The translations under genes were made by a program, and so were the position numbers. From Fimbriimonadia bacterium (GTDB lineage Bacteria > Armatimonadota > Fimbriimonadia > Fimbriimonadales > Fimbriimonadaceae): 6,347 bases of DNA. The DNA is taken from contig JALGXY010000138.1 in assembly GCA_029824495.1 (NCBI GenBank), positions 1 to 6,347 of the forward strand, given 5' to 3'. Each line of letters starts with the position of its first letter. Positions within the stretch are counted from its first letter, which is position 1. The notes under the pieces are model-generated. The model did no database searches and had not been told where the DNA came from. It was given only the letters and a program-made list of their open reading frames with translations. Positions 1 through 5,148 of the stretch are shown here, one piece after another.

Positions 1-639
1 GCTGATGCTCAGGCTGCAGAATTGAAGGCTGATGCAGAACGGCTTCAGAAAGAGTGCAGCAGCAAGCTCGAAAACATCGAAGAGGAGGCCGCGAGGATTC
101 TCAAAGAGGCAAACGAGAAGGCTGAGGCATTGAACGAAGAGGCTAGAACCAAGGTCGCTGAATCACAAAAGCAGGCTGAGACAATCATTGCCGAAGCACG
201 TGAATTCATGGGAGGCGCCCAGTCGGAATCTGAGAGGATCGTTGACGAAGCCAAGAAGCGAGCTGAGACGATCACAGCCGACTCTCGAAGTTTCATTGAC
301 AACTCGAAGACCGAGGCCGAGAAAATCCTCGAAGAAGCGGGCACTACGGCTGAAGAGCTGAACGCAGAAGCTGAAGCCTATTTCGAAGAGGCAAAAGAGC
401 GGTCAGAGAAGGTGGCTGAGGAGGCTCAGGGAGTCGTTGATTCAGCAAACGCTGATGCTCAGCGCATCGTTGAAGAGGCGAGACAGTCCCAGGTCGCTGC
501 TCAGCTTGAGATCGCCAAGCTTAGTGATATGAAAGCAAGCGTGGCAGGAGAATTGAAGGATATGCTCAACGAGCAGCTGTCACGCATCGATGAGATGTTT
601 GATGACGGGGACAGCTCGGAGCATCAAGCTGCCGCCTGA
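1..639 (+). CDS. Long coiled-coil protein, DivIVA-like by context (5' partial)
   Basis: The reading frame is open to the left edge, so the true start lies outside; 212 residues and a TGA stop are visible. The protein is almost entirely Ala/Glu/Lys-rich helix. An [A/S]E-x-I-x-x-EA unit recurs (for example ARILKEA, AETIIAEA, SERIVDEA, AEKILEEA, AQRIVEEA). The last Ala of successive EA pairs lies 11 or 18 residues apart, a mixture of hendecad and heptad spacing typical of a long coiled coil. The last 20 residues or so are acidic and look disordered. No membrane segment or catalytic motif is seen. The following gene is DUF167/YggU, which in several bacterial groups sits with YggT/YlmG and DivIVA-type division genes, so a polar scaffold or division protein is a reasonable inference. 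The diagnostic DivIVA N-terminus is not in view. Other coiled-coil proteins, such as an ATP synthase b-like or filament-forming protein, remain possible. Confidence 0.72.
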   Translation, partial: ADAQAAELKADAERLQKECSSKLENIEEEAARILKEANEKAEALNEEARTKVAESQKQAETIIAEAREFMGGAQSESERIVDEAKKRAETITADSRSFIDNSKTEAEKILEEAGTTAEELNAEAEAYFEEAKERSEKVAEEAQGVVDSANADAQRIVEEARQSQVAAQLEIAKLSDMKASVAGELKDMLNEQLSRIDEMFDDGDSSEHQAAA

Positions 640-895
640 CGACCTGATCTCAATTAGAGTTGTTCCAAAAGCAAGCCGGTCTGAAGTGAAGCTCACTTCA
701 GACCGGTCTGTTCGTGTCTATGTCACCGCTGTGCCTGCTGACGGTGCAGCGAACAAAGCTGTGATCGCCCTTCTAGCCATGCAGTTGAAGATCGCCAAGT
801 CAAAGATTGAGATTGTCCGTGGCCATTCGAATCGTGACAAGCAGATCCGAATCGAGGGACTAGACCAGCAGGGGCTGATCGAGCGCCTGAGTTAG
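602..895 (+). CDS. yggU: DUF167 / YggU family protein
   Basis: A 97-residue protein of the DUF167 (YggU) family, a small alpha/beta fold of unknown biochemical role found in bacteria, archaea and eukaryotes. Family hallmarks are all present: the VVPKASR strand-turn (residues 20-26), PADGAANKA (45-53) and GHSNRDK (74-80), followed by the final strand. Length is normal for the family. ATG 602 is preferred because the family usually begins about 20 residues before the PKASR motif and a weak GAG (592-594) lies 7 nt upstream. An in-frame ATG at 590 would add MRCL and cannot be excluded. Either start lies inside the upstream coiled-coil gene, so the two are probably co-transcribed and translationally coupled. 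The stop overlaps the convergent ferritin stop by 4 bp. The segment coding for the conserved PKASRSEV region contains a large perfect inverted repeat, described separately. Confidence 0.9.
   Translation: MTGTARSIKLPPDDLISIRVVPKASRSEVKLTSDRSVRVYVTAVPADGAANKAVIALLAMQLKIAKSKIEIVRGHSNRDKQIRIEGLDQQGLIERLS
676..706. repeat. Perfect 14-bp inverted repeat (3-nt loop) inside yggU
   Basis: Left arm CCGGTCTGAAGTGA (676-689), loop AGC (690-692), right arm TCACTTCAGACCGG (693-706); all 14 pairs match, and G675/T707 could add a G-U pair in RNA. The right arm also lies in a perfect 12-bp palindrome, CAGACCGGTCTG (699-710), so CCGGTCTG occurs as a direct repeat at 676-683 and 703-710. The repeat is fully coding (residues 25-35 of the protein). 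No T-tract follows, so it does not look like a classical intrinsic terminator. A role as mRNA structure, attenuator or protein-binding palindrome is inference only. Confidence 0.85.
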
Positions 896-1401
896 GCTTC
901 GTCTCCACCGCCGACTTCGGCCGTGGCCTCGTCGAGAACCTGCTCAGCCATGAACGGATTGAGGCCCGACTCGAGAATCTGAGTCAGCTTGTCCATTGTG
1001 CTCTCCTCTTCGACCTGTTCTGTCAAGAACCAGTCGAGAATTGGGCGGCAGACCGGGTCCGGCTCCTCCATGGCAGCTTTTGCCATGTCTCTGAAATTCT
1101 GAGTCACCTCTCTTTCCCAGGCCAGCGCCTTGGATGTGACGTCGAGTGGAGATTCGAACATCGTCGGGCTCGCAGCCGGAGCTTCGGGGACGGTCGTTTC
1201 TGCACCGACTTCAACCAAGAACTTGACGATTTTCAAAGCGTGGAATCTCTCTTCCTCCGACTGGCGGTAGAAGACGTCTGCCCACTTGTCGAGTCCCTTG
1301 TCAGCGAAGTAGATCGCAGCGGCAAGGTACTGCTGGCTGGCCGCCAGCTCTCTGCCCACCTGGGCGTTGAGCATGTCGCAAAGACGCTTGGTAATCATCA
1401 T
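892..1401 (-). CDS. Ferritin (non-heme, FtnA-like iron storage protein)
   Basis: A 169-residue four-helix ferritin that oxidises Fe(II) at a di-iron ferroxidase centre and stores ferric mineral in a 24-subunit cytoplasmic shell. Ligands can be placed against E. coli FtnA as I recall it: Glu18 in helix A, Glu51 and His54 in the EEERFHA motif of helix B, Glu96 in ALAWEREVTQ of helix C, and Gln129 in TEQVEEE of helix D, with Glu131-133 as possible third-site acids. The first residues (MMITKRLCDMLNAQVGRELAASQQYLAAA) are the usual ferritin opening. Length matches bacterial ferritins; no heme-binding Met typical of bacterioferritin stands out. ATG 1398 is an alternative start. There is no good Shine-Dalgarno sequence; a TAGACT hexamer 6 nt before the first ATG might be a -10 for a leaderless message, without a convincing -35. 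It lies 94 bp downstream of the metal importer operon on the same strand, suggesting joint metal homeostasis. Confidence 0.94.
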   Translation of the reverse strand: MMITKRLCDMLNAQVGRELAASQQYLAAAIYFADKGLDKWADVFYRQSEEERFHALKIVKFLVEVGAETTVPEAPAASPTMFESPLDVTSKALAWEREVTQNFRDMAKAAMEEPDPVCRPILDWFLTEQVEEESTMDKLTQILESGLNPFMAEQVLDEATAEVGGGDEA

Positions 1402-1495
1402 CGCGACAGTCTACCGAGGCTTCCGAATTGACATTGCTTTTTGTGCGGATTTCTGACTTCTGGCCTCTCCCTAGGCTGGAAGGGGGGAGGAGCCC
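1402..1495 (-). other. Spacer between metal operon and ferritin
   Basis: A 94-bp gap. It is purine-rich on the plus strand, with a G6 run (1482-1487) and a G7 run (1503-1509) just inside the neighbouring gene. No strong terminator (stem plus T-tract) is seen on the minus strand, so read-through from the importer operon into ferritin is possible. A ferritin promoter is expected here, but no convincing -35/-10 pair could be identified. Confidence 0.4.
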
Positions 1496-2629
1496 TCAAC
1501 GAGGGGGGGACATGGCGAATCGCTTTTGGCTTGAAAGATCCTCGGCCCATGCCCGGCCAACATCCGTCAAAAATAGGCGGGATTCAGCAACGGTGATCGC
1601 CTCTCTCTTTACAGCCTCTTCTACGGCCATATCAGCGTATTCCGAGGTCCAATCAAGCTCGTCGAGAAGGTGGGCATAGGCCGACTCGATCGGCTCTTCA
1701 ACCGTGCCTTCGTGTGTCAGCAGGTGCACGGCGAGCATCTCGGCAGCAAACCGGCGACTCTGGCCGGCACGGCGACGCGCCAGGGCTGCGAGCCCTTTTG
1801 TAGGTGAGACAAAAACTGCCAGGGCAAAGAAACCACCCAGGACGAGCGTGATCATGCCGGCGGTCGACAGATCATTGATTCTAGCCAAGGTGACGCCGCC
1901 CCAAGCTGAGGCCGCACCAATTGCCAGAGCTCCCGCAATGACTGCTGGCAGGCGATTCGACATCATCAAGGCAGCTGCAGCCGGTATCACGATCAGGGCA
2001 GTGCTGAGAACGGCTCCAACAGCGCTGAATGCTCCGACTGCTGTGACAGCCGTCAGAGCCATCAATCCGTAATGGACTCTTGCTGGTCGGAACCCGAGGC
2101 ACTGCGCGTGATCCGGGTCGAACGTTGTGATTTTCAGCTCTTTGTAGAAGAGCCCCAAGAACACGATGTTGATCAGCAGCAGACCGGCTGCAGTGATCAC
2201 AGACGTTCGTCCGATAACGGTCTCACCGATCTTGACTTTGTCGAGCACGGCAAGCTCAAGCTGTCCGTAAAGAATCGAGTCTGTATCGATATGGAGATCG
2301 CTGTACTGGCGAGAGACGATCAGGACACCGAGGGCGAACAGGGTGGGGAAGACAAGCCCGATCGCAGAGTCCTCTTTCATCGATCGAGACTTTGTGAGCA
2401 GTTCGACGAGCGTCACTGTGATCAACCCGGCTGCCGCTGCGCCGACTAGACCGGCCGCCAGGTTCGGGCCATGGGCAAAAACGTAGGCAGCCACCAAGCC
2501 AGGAAGAACTGAATGGGTGATCGCATCGGCCATCATGGACATCTTTCTCAAGACGAGGAAGACCCCAGTCAGTCCGCATGCCCCCGCGATGAGAACCGCC
2601 GTCAAAATCGCAGCCTGGCCAGCACTCAT
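1496..2629 (-). CDS. Mn/Zn/Fe ABC transporter permease fused to a C-terminal DtxR-like winged helix
   Basis: A 377-residue protein with two parts. Residues 1 to about 285 are a complete ABC-3 family (TroC/ZnuB/MntB) metal permease with about eight hydrophobic segments, including the family segments VFLVLRKMSMMADAITHSVLPG (22-43), FYKELKITTFDPDHA (161-175) and GAVLSTALIVIPAAAA (205-220). Residues about 293-363 form a soluble tail resembling the winged helix of DtxR/MntR regulators: helices at 293-306 and 315-345, then a wing strand ITVAESRLFLTDVGRAWAEDL (345-365), where LTxxG is the usual end of such a wing. The tail stops where the DtxR metal-binding/dimerisation domain would begin. The start is chosen at 2629 because AGGAGG (2638-2643 on the minus strand) lies 8 nt upstream and the permease family begins there; the longer open frame upstream is not permease-like. 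The start overlaps the previous stop as ATGA, indicating coupling. A C7 run lies just before the stop. Confidence 0.92.
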   Translation of the reverse strand: MSAGQAAILTAVLIAGACGLTGVFLVLRKMSMMADAITHSVLPGLVAAYVFAHGPNLAAGLVGAAAAGLITVTLVELLTKSRSMKEDSAIGLVFPTLFALGVLIVSRQYSDLHIDTDSILYGQLELAVLDKVKIGETVIGRTSVITAAGLLLINIVFLGLFYKELKITTFDPDHAQCLGFRPARVHYGLMALTAVTAVGAFSAVGAVLSTALIVIPAAAALMMSNRLPAVIAGALAIGAASAWGGVTLARINDLSTAGMITLVLGGFFALAVFVSPTKGLAALARRRAGQSRRFAAEMLAVHLLTHEGTVEEPIESAYAHLLDELDWTSEYADMAVEEAVKREAITVAESRLFLTDVGRAWAEDLSSQKRFAMSPPR

Positions 2630-2883
2630 GCTGCTGCCCTCCTTTTGCGCCGAATCTTGGTCCAGACCAATCCTCTTGCAGAACCAAAAAGGACTGAGAT
2701 AACGGCGGCACCCGCTAAACAGAGGACAATAGCCGGACCGGTGGGGACGGCCAGTTGGATCGAAACGAGTGCTCCGGCCAGACCGCAGAGACACCCCACA
2801 GACGCTGCGACGACCAGCATCACAGAGAGCTTGTCCGTCCACTGCCGAGCTGAGGCCCCTGGAGCCACCAGCATTGCCGACAT
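2626..2883 (-). CDS. C-terminal fragment of split metal ABC permease 1
   Basis: An 85-residue open frame matching only the last part of an ABC-3 metal permease: MSAMLVAPGASARQWTDKLS at 1-20 (the conserved GVVLMSAL-x-x-AP-x-x-x-ARQWTD segment), two hydrophobic helices (about 21-44 and 49-67) and a basic tail RRKRRAAA. It is in a different frame from the N-terminal part at 2883-3380, and the family residues GVVL are encoded immediately before this ATG in the same frame, so the ATG is internal to the ancestral gene. It could still be translated: the upstream stop and this start overlap as TGATG, and AAGGTG (2892-2897) lies 8 nt upstream. Its stop overlaps the next permease start (ATGA), which is the normal coupling for this operon. 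Whether it makes a stable protein is unknown; the alternatives are a pseudogene remnant or a sequence error. Confidence 0.75.
   Translation of the reverse strand: MSAMLVAPGASARQWTDKLSVMLVVAASVGCLCGLAGALVSIQLAVPTGPAIVLCLAGAAVISVLFGSARGLVWTKIRRKRRAAA
2638..2643 (-). promoter_or_regulatory. Strong Shine-Dalgarno site fixing the permease 2 start
   Basis: AGGAGG on the minus strand, 8 nt before ATG 2629, within the last codons of the preceding fragment. It is the best ribosome binding site in the operon and decides the start of the permease/winged-helix protein. Confidence 0.85.
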
Positions 2884-3380
2884 CAAGACGACACCTTGAA
2901 AATCAGAAACGCCGCAATCATCGCGACTCCACCGACCAGAGCCATCGCCCAGACCTGATCCTGTGTCAGCGAGGCAGCCTGGCCAAACAGGAACTTGTCG
3001 AGGCCGGCTTTGTTGGCCGAGGGGCTCTTCTGGATCACACTCAACAGCACGGTGCCTCCGCCGAAGAAGACTGTCAGCGTGACGGCCAGTGCTTGACCGG
3101 AATCGACTCCCATCTTCTCGATCAGCTTCAGAATAAGCCAGGCCGCCAGCCAGCAGGCCAGCGCTGCTCCTGCCATGAGTGGCAGTGCCGCCTTCTGTCC
3201 AGTCAACAAGAACGCTAAGCAGAGGCCTGGCAGCGCGGAGTGGGCGAGCGCATCTCCCAGCAGTCCCTGCTTGCGAAGAACAGCAAAACTTCCGAGAACA
3301 CCACTGACAACCCCCAAGACCATACAACCGAGCGTGACGCTCCGAAGCGTATAGTCCGTGAAGATCTGGGTGAGGTCCAT
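2883..3380 (-). CDS. N-terminal fragment of split metal ABC permease 1
   Basis: A 165-residue protein matching the first part of a Mn/Zn/Fe ABC-3 permease (usual length about 280-300). Recognisable parts are GSFAVLRKQGLLGDALAHSALPG (30-52), the loop IQKSPSANKAGLDKFLFGQA (116-135) and about five hydrophobic segments (roughly 14-35, 45-60, 66-85, 95-116, 142-161). It stops after FLIFKVSS. A normal family member would continue from LIFK with an EFKLLSFDP-type cytoplasmic segment and another membrane helix. That stretch, about 41 residues by comparison with permease 2, is absent, and the family sequence resumes in another frame in the next open frame. The start at 3380 overlaps the ATPase stop by one base (TGATG), and no clear Shine-Dalgarno site is seen, consistent with coupled translation. 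As it stands the protein lacks the region that contacts the ATPase, so it is probably inactive alone. Confidence 0.85.
   Translation of the reverse strand: MDLTQIFTDYTLRSVTLGCMVLGVVSGVLGSFAVLRKQGLLGDALAHSALPGLCLAFLLTGQKAALPLMAGAALACWLAAWLILKLIEKMGVDSGQALAVTLTVFFGGGTVLLSVIQKSPSANKAGLDKFLFGQAASLTQDQVWAMALVGGVAMIAAFLIFKVSS
2892..2897 (-). promoter_or_regulatory. Shine-Dalgarno-like site before the internal restart of split permease 1
   Basis: AAGGTG on the minus strand, 8 nt before ATG 2883, one mismatch from AAGGAG. Together with the TGATG stop/start overlap it offers a route for reinitiation on the C-terminal fragment. It sits exactly at the inferred deletion junction, so it may be accidental. 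Confidence 0.5.
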
Positions 3381-4102
3381 CAGGCTGTCGCGGCACGAAC
3401 TCCGTAAGTCGCCTTCAGGTTTTCTGGGCTGAATGTGCAGTCGACCGGGCCGCTTGCAACCAGCTTCACGTTGAGCATGATCACATGGTCAAAATATTCG
3501 GGGACAGAGTCGAGATCGTGGTGGACAACCAAGGTGGTCTTGCCTCTGGCTTGGAGCTCCTTCAGCAGGGTGACGATCGCCTTTTCAGTGACGGCATCGA
3601 CCCCTGCAAACGGCTCGTCCATCAGATAGAGATCAGCATCTTGGGCCAGGGCTCTAGCGAGGAAGACACGCTGGCGTTGACCACCCGAAAGCTGGCTGAT
3701 TTGACGATCTGCATACTCCTCCATGCCGACCATTTCCAGGCACTCCAAAGCGCGTTTTTTGTGCTGCCGATTCGGCCGTTTGATCCAGCCAATCTCGCCA
3801 TAGAGACCCATGAGAACCACGTCGAGCGCGTTTGTGGGGAAGTCCCAATCCACTTCACTGCGCTGAGGAACGTAGCCGATGCGGTTCCGCGCTTTTGAGT
3901 ACGGCTTGTCAAAAAATCGTACGACTCCTGACTGCGAGTGAATCAGATCGAGCATCGCTTTGAGAAGCGTCGATTTTCCAGCGCCGTTGGGGCCGACGAT
4001 GGCTGAAAGGGCACCTTCGGGGACGTCGAGGTCAATGTCCCAGAGCACCGGCTCTTCGCGGTAGGCGACGGTCAGGTCGCGAACAGCGATAACCGAGCTC
4101 AT
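3380..4102 (-). CDS. troB: Mn/Zn/Fe ABC transporter ATPase (TroB/MntB-like)
   Basis: A 240-residue cytoplasmic ATP-binding subunit that powers metal import by the neighbouring permeases. All motifs are intact: Walker A GPNGAGKST (37-45), Q-loop Gln80 in YVPQRSEVDWDFP, signature LSGGQRQR (138-145), Walker B LYLMDEP (158-164) with catalytic Glu163, D-loop around 167-169, and switch His195 in VVHHDL. The RSEVDWDFPTNALDVVLMG stretch (81-99) is typical of the TroB/SitB/MntB group of divalent-metal importers rather than of generic ABC ATPases. Length is normal. The ATG overlaps the lipoprotein stop as ATGA, with GAGG about 7 nt upstream; the stop overlaps the permease 1 start by one base. The exact metal cannot be read from the ATPase. 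Confidence 0.96.
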   Translation of the reverse strand: MSSVIAVRDLTVAYREEPVLWDIDLDVPEGALSAIVGPNGAGKSTLLKAMLDLIHSQSGVVRFFDKPYSKARNRIGYVPQRSEVDWDFPTNALDVVLMGLYGEIGWIKRPNRQHKKRALECLEMVGMEEYADRQISQLSGGQRQRVFLARALAQDADLYLMDEPFAGVDAVTEKAIVTLLKELQARGKTTLVVHHDLDSVPEYFDHVIMLNVKLVASGPVDCTFSPENLKATYGVRAATA

Positions 4103-5037
4103 TTGAGAGCCTCGCTGATGGTTATCACGTTGTGCCGAAACATGCCGATATAGGTGTCCTCGGCCGTGCCGGCGTCGCCCATGGCGTCGGAGAAGAGTTC
4201 GCCTCCAATCTCGACTGTCCAGCCTTTGTCCTTGACCGACTTCTGCAGTGCGGTGATTGTTGCCGGGGAGATGCTCGACTCGATGAAGATCGCTTTGATC
4301 TTCCGGTCTGTGATCATTGTGGAGAGGCGGCTGATTTCGATAGCCGATGCTTCTGTGGCGGTGCTGAGGCCTTGGATCGCCTCGACTTCCAGCCCGAAGT
4401 GTGCGCCGAAGTAGCCGAAGGCATCATGAGCTGTGACCAGGATTCGCTGATTCTCGGGGATCTCCTCGATCATCGCTGTCGACTCTTGATCGAGGGTCGA
4501 AATCTCATCTTTGTATGCAGCAAAATTTGCCTCATAAAGGTCGCTCGATTCTGGGTCGAGTTCAACCAGGCTGTCCTTGATCGCTTCGACTGCCTGAATC
4601 CACAGATCTGGATCAAACCAGATATGCGGGTCGAATTTGTCTGCGTACTGTGCGGAGGCCCGGAGCTGGTCGTGAGGGACAACATCAGCTGCTGCCAAGG
4701 TCGGCTGGTCGCTGAGACTCTCAAAGATCTCTCCCATGCGACCCTCAAGCTCTAAGCCATTGTAGATGATGAGATCTGCGGATTCGAGTCTCTCGATATC
4801 ACCGCCTGTCGCGCTGTAGAGATGGGGGTCAACTCCCGGTCCCATCAACGCCTGAACATTGACTCGGTCGCCGCCGATGTTCTGCGCCGCGTCCCGCAGC
4901 TGACCAATTGTTGTGACAATCTCGATTTGTCGGTCCGAAAGGTCACCTTTCTTCTGCGCTGAAGGCGTGCAGCCGAGGATAATAGCGGTGACGGCAGCCA
5001 GCAAGAGGCTGATGAGGATTGTATGGCGCCTGAACAT
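4099..5037 (-). CDS. troA: Metal-binding lipoprotein of the ABC importer (TroA/ZnuA family)
   Basis: A 312-residue cluster A-I (family 9) substrate-binding protein, first gene of the importer operon. Residues 1-22 are a lipoprotein signal peptide (charged MFRRH, hydrophobic core) ending in a lipobox with Cys23, so the protein should be exported and lipid-anchored. The four expected metal ligands can be placed: His72 in GPGVDPHLYSAT, His138 in FDPHIWFDP, His204 in VTAHDAFGYFG and Asp284 in ELFSDAMG. Three His plus one Asp is the TroA pattern, whereas PsaA/MntC proteins have Glu at the third place; this leaves Zn, Mn or Fe open. No His-rich loop of the ZnuA kind is present. The start at 5037 gives a proper signal peptide; the Shine-Dalgarno site is weak. 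Its promoter region carries the candidate metal-responsive operator. Confidence 0.95.
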   Translation of the reverse strand: MFRRHTILISLLLAAVTAIILGCTPSAQKKGDLSDRQIEIVTTIGQLRDAAQNIGGDRVNVQALMGPGVDPHLYSATGGDIERLESADLIIYNGLELEGRMGEIFESLSDQPTLAAADVVPHDQLRASAQYADKFDPHIWFDPDLWIQAVEAIKDSLVELDPESSDLYEANFAAYKDEISTLDQESTAMIEEIPENQRILVTAHDAFGYFGAHFGLEVEAIQGLSTATEASAIEISRLSTMITDRKIKAIFIESSISPATITALQKSVKDKGWTVEIGGELFSDAMGDAGTAEDTYIGMFRHNVITISEALK

Positions 5038-5060
5038 GGGGCAAGTCCGTAGAACCTGAT

Positions 5061-5082
5061 AAGTTTAGCATAGGCTAAGTTT
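5061..5082. promoter_or_regulatory. Candidate DtxR/MntR-type operator upstream of the metal importer operon
   Basis: The core is TTAGC (5065-5069), 4 nt, GCTAA (5074-5078): a perfect 5-bp dyad, with outer AA (5061-5062) and TT (5081-5082) also symmetric. Read on the minus strand it contains CTTAGCCTATGCTAA; against the 19-bp DtxR/IdeR consensus as I recall it, 13 of 19 positions agree, including the central TTAGCCTA. It lies between the -35 and -10 elements of the importer promoter, a position suited to repression by a metal-loaded regulator. The binding protein is inferred, not shown. Confidence 0.6.
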
Positions 5083-5090
5083 TGTTCCAA
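5062..5090 (-). promoter_or_regulatory. Candidate promoter of the metal importer operon
   Basis: On the minus strand, TTGGAA (5085-5090) as -35 and TAAACT (5062-5067) as -10 are separated by exactly 17 nt (5068-5084). Each matches the sigma-70 consensus at 4 of 6 positions. Transcription would begin near 5055, giving a short leader of about 18 nt before ATG 5037. Confidence 0.5.
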
Positions 5091-5148
5091 CCTTTTGGGG
5101 CCAAAGTGAAGCCTGCCTGCCCGTCAGACGTAGAGGACTGCAAGAGCA

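Noticed and set aside
885..897. GCCT-GAGTT-AGGC hairpin at the yggU/ferritin junction as a bidirectional terminator
   Set aside because: The stem is 4 bp and no T-rich tail is present on either side.
1390..1401. TAGACT just before the ferritin start as proof of a leaderless promoter
   Set aside because: The spacing fits, but no acceptable -35 lies 16-18 nt upstream and such a hexamer is common by chance.
1465..1480. AGCCTA on the minus strand before ferritin as a second DtxR-type box
   Set aside because: Only the central six bases resemble the consensus and there is no dyad symmetry around them.
1493..1505. Hairpin CCCTC-AAC-GAGGG at the end of permease 2 as an intrinsic terminator
   Set aside because: The stem is only 5 bp with a 3-nt loop, overlaps the stop codon, and is followed on the minus strand by a C-rich stretch with no T-tract.
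2630..3396. Long minus-strand frame that would extend permease 2 or the C-terminal fragment far upstream
   Set aside because: The extra residues are Arg/Ser/Pro-rich shadow translation of neighbouring genes; family starts and Shine-Dalgarno sites fix the starts at 2629 and 2883.
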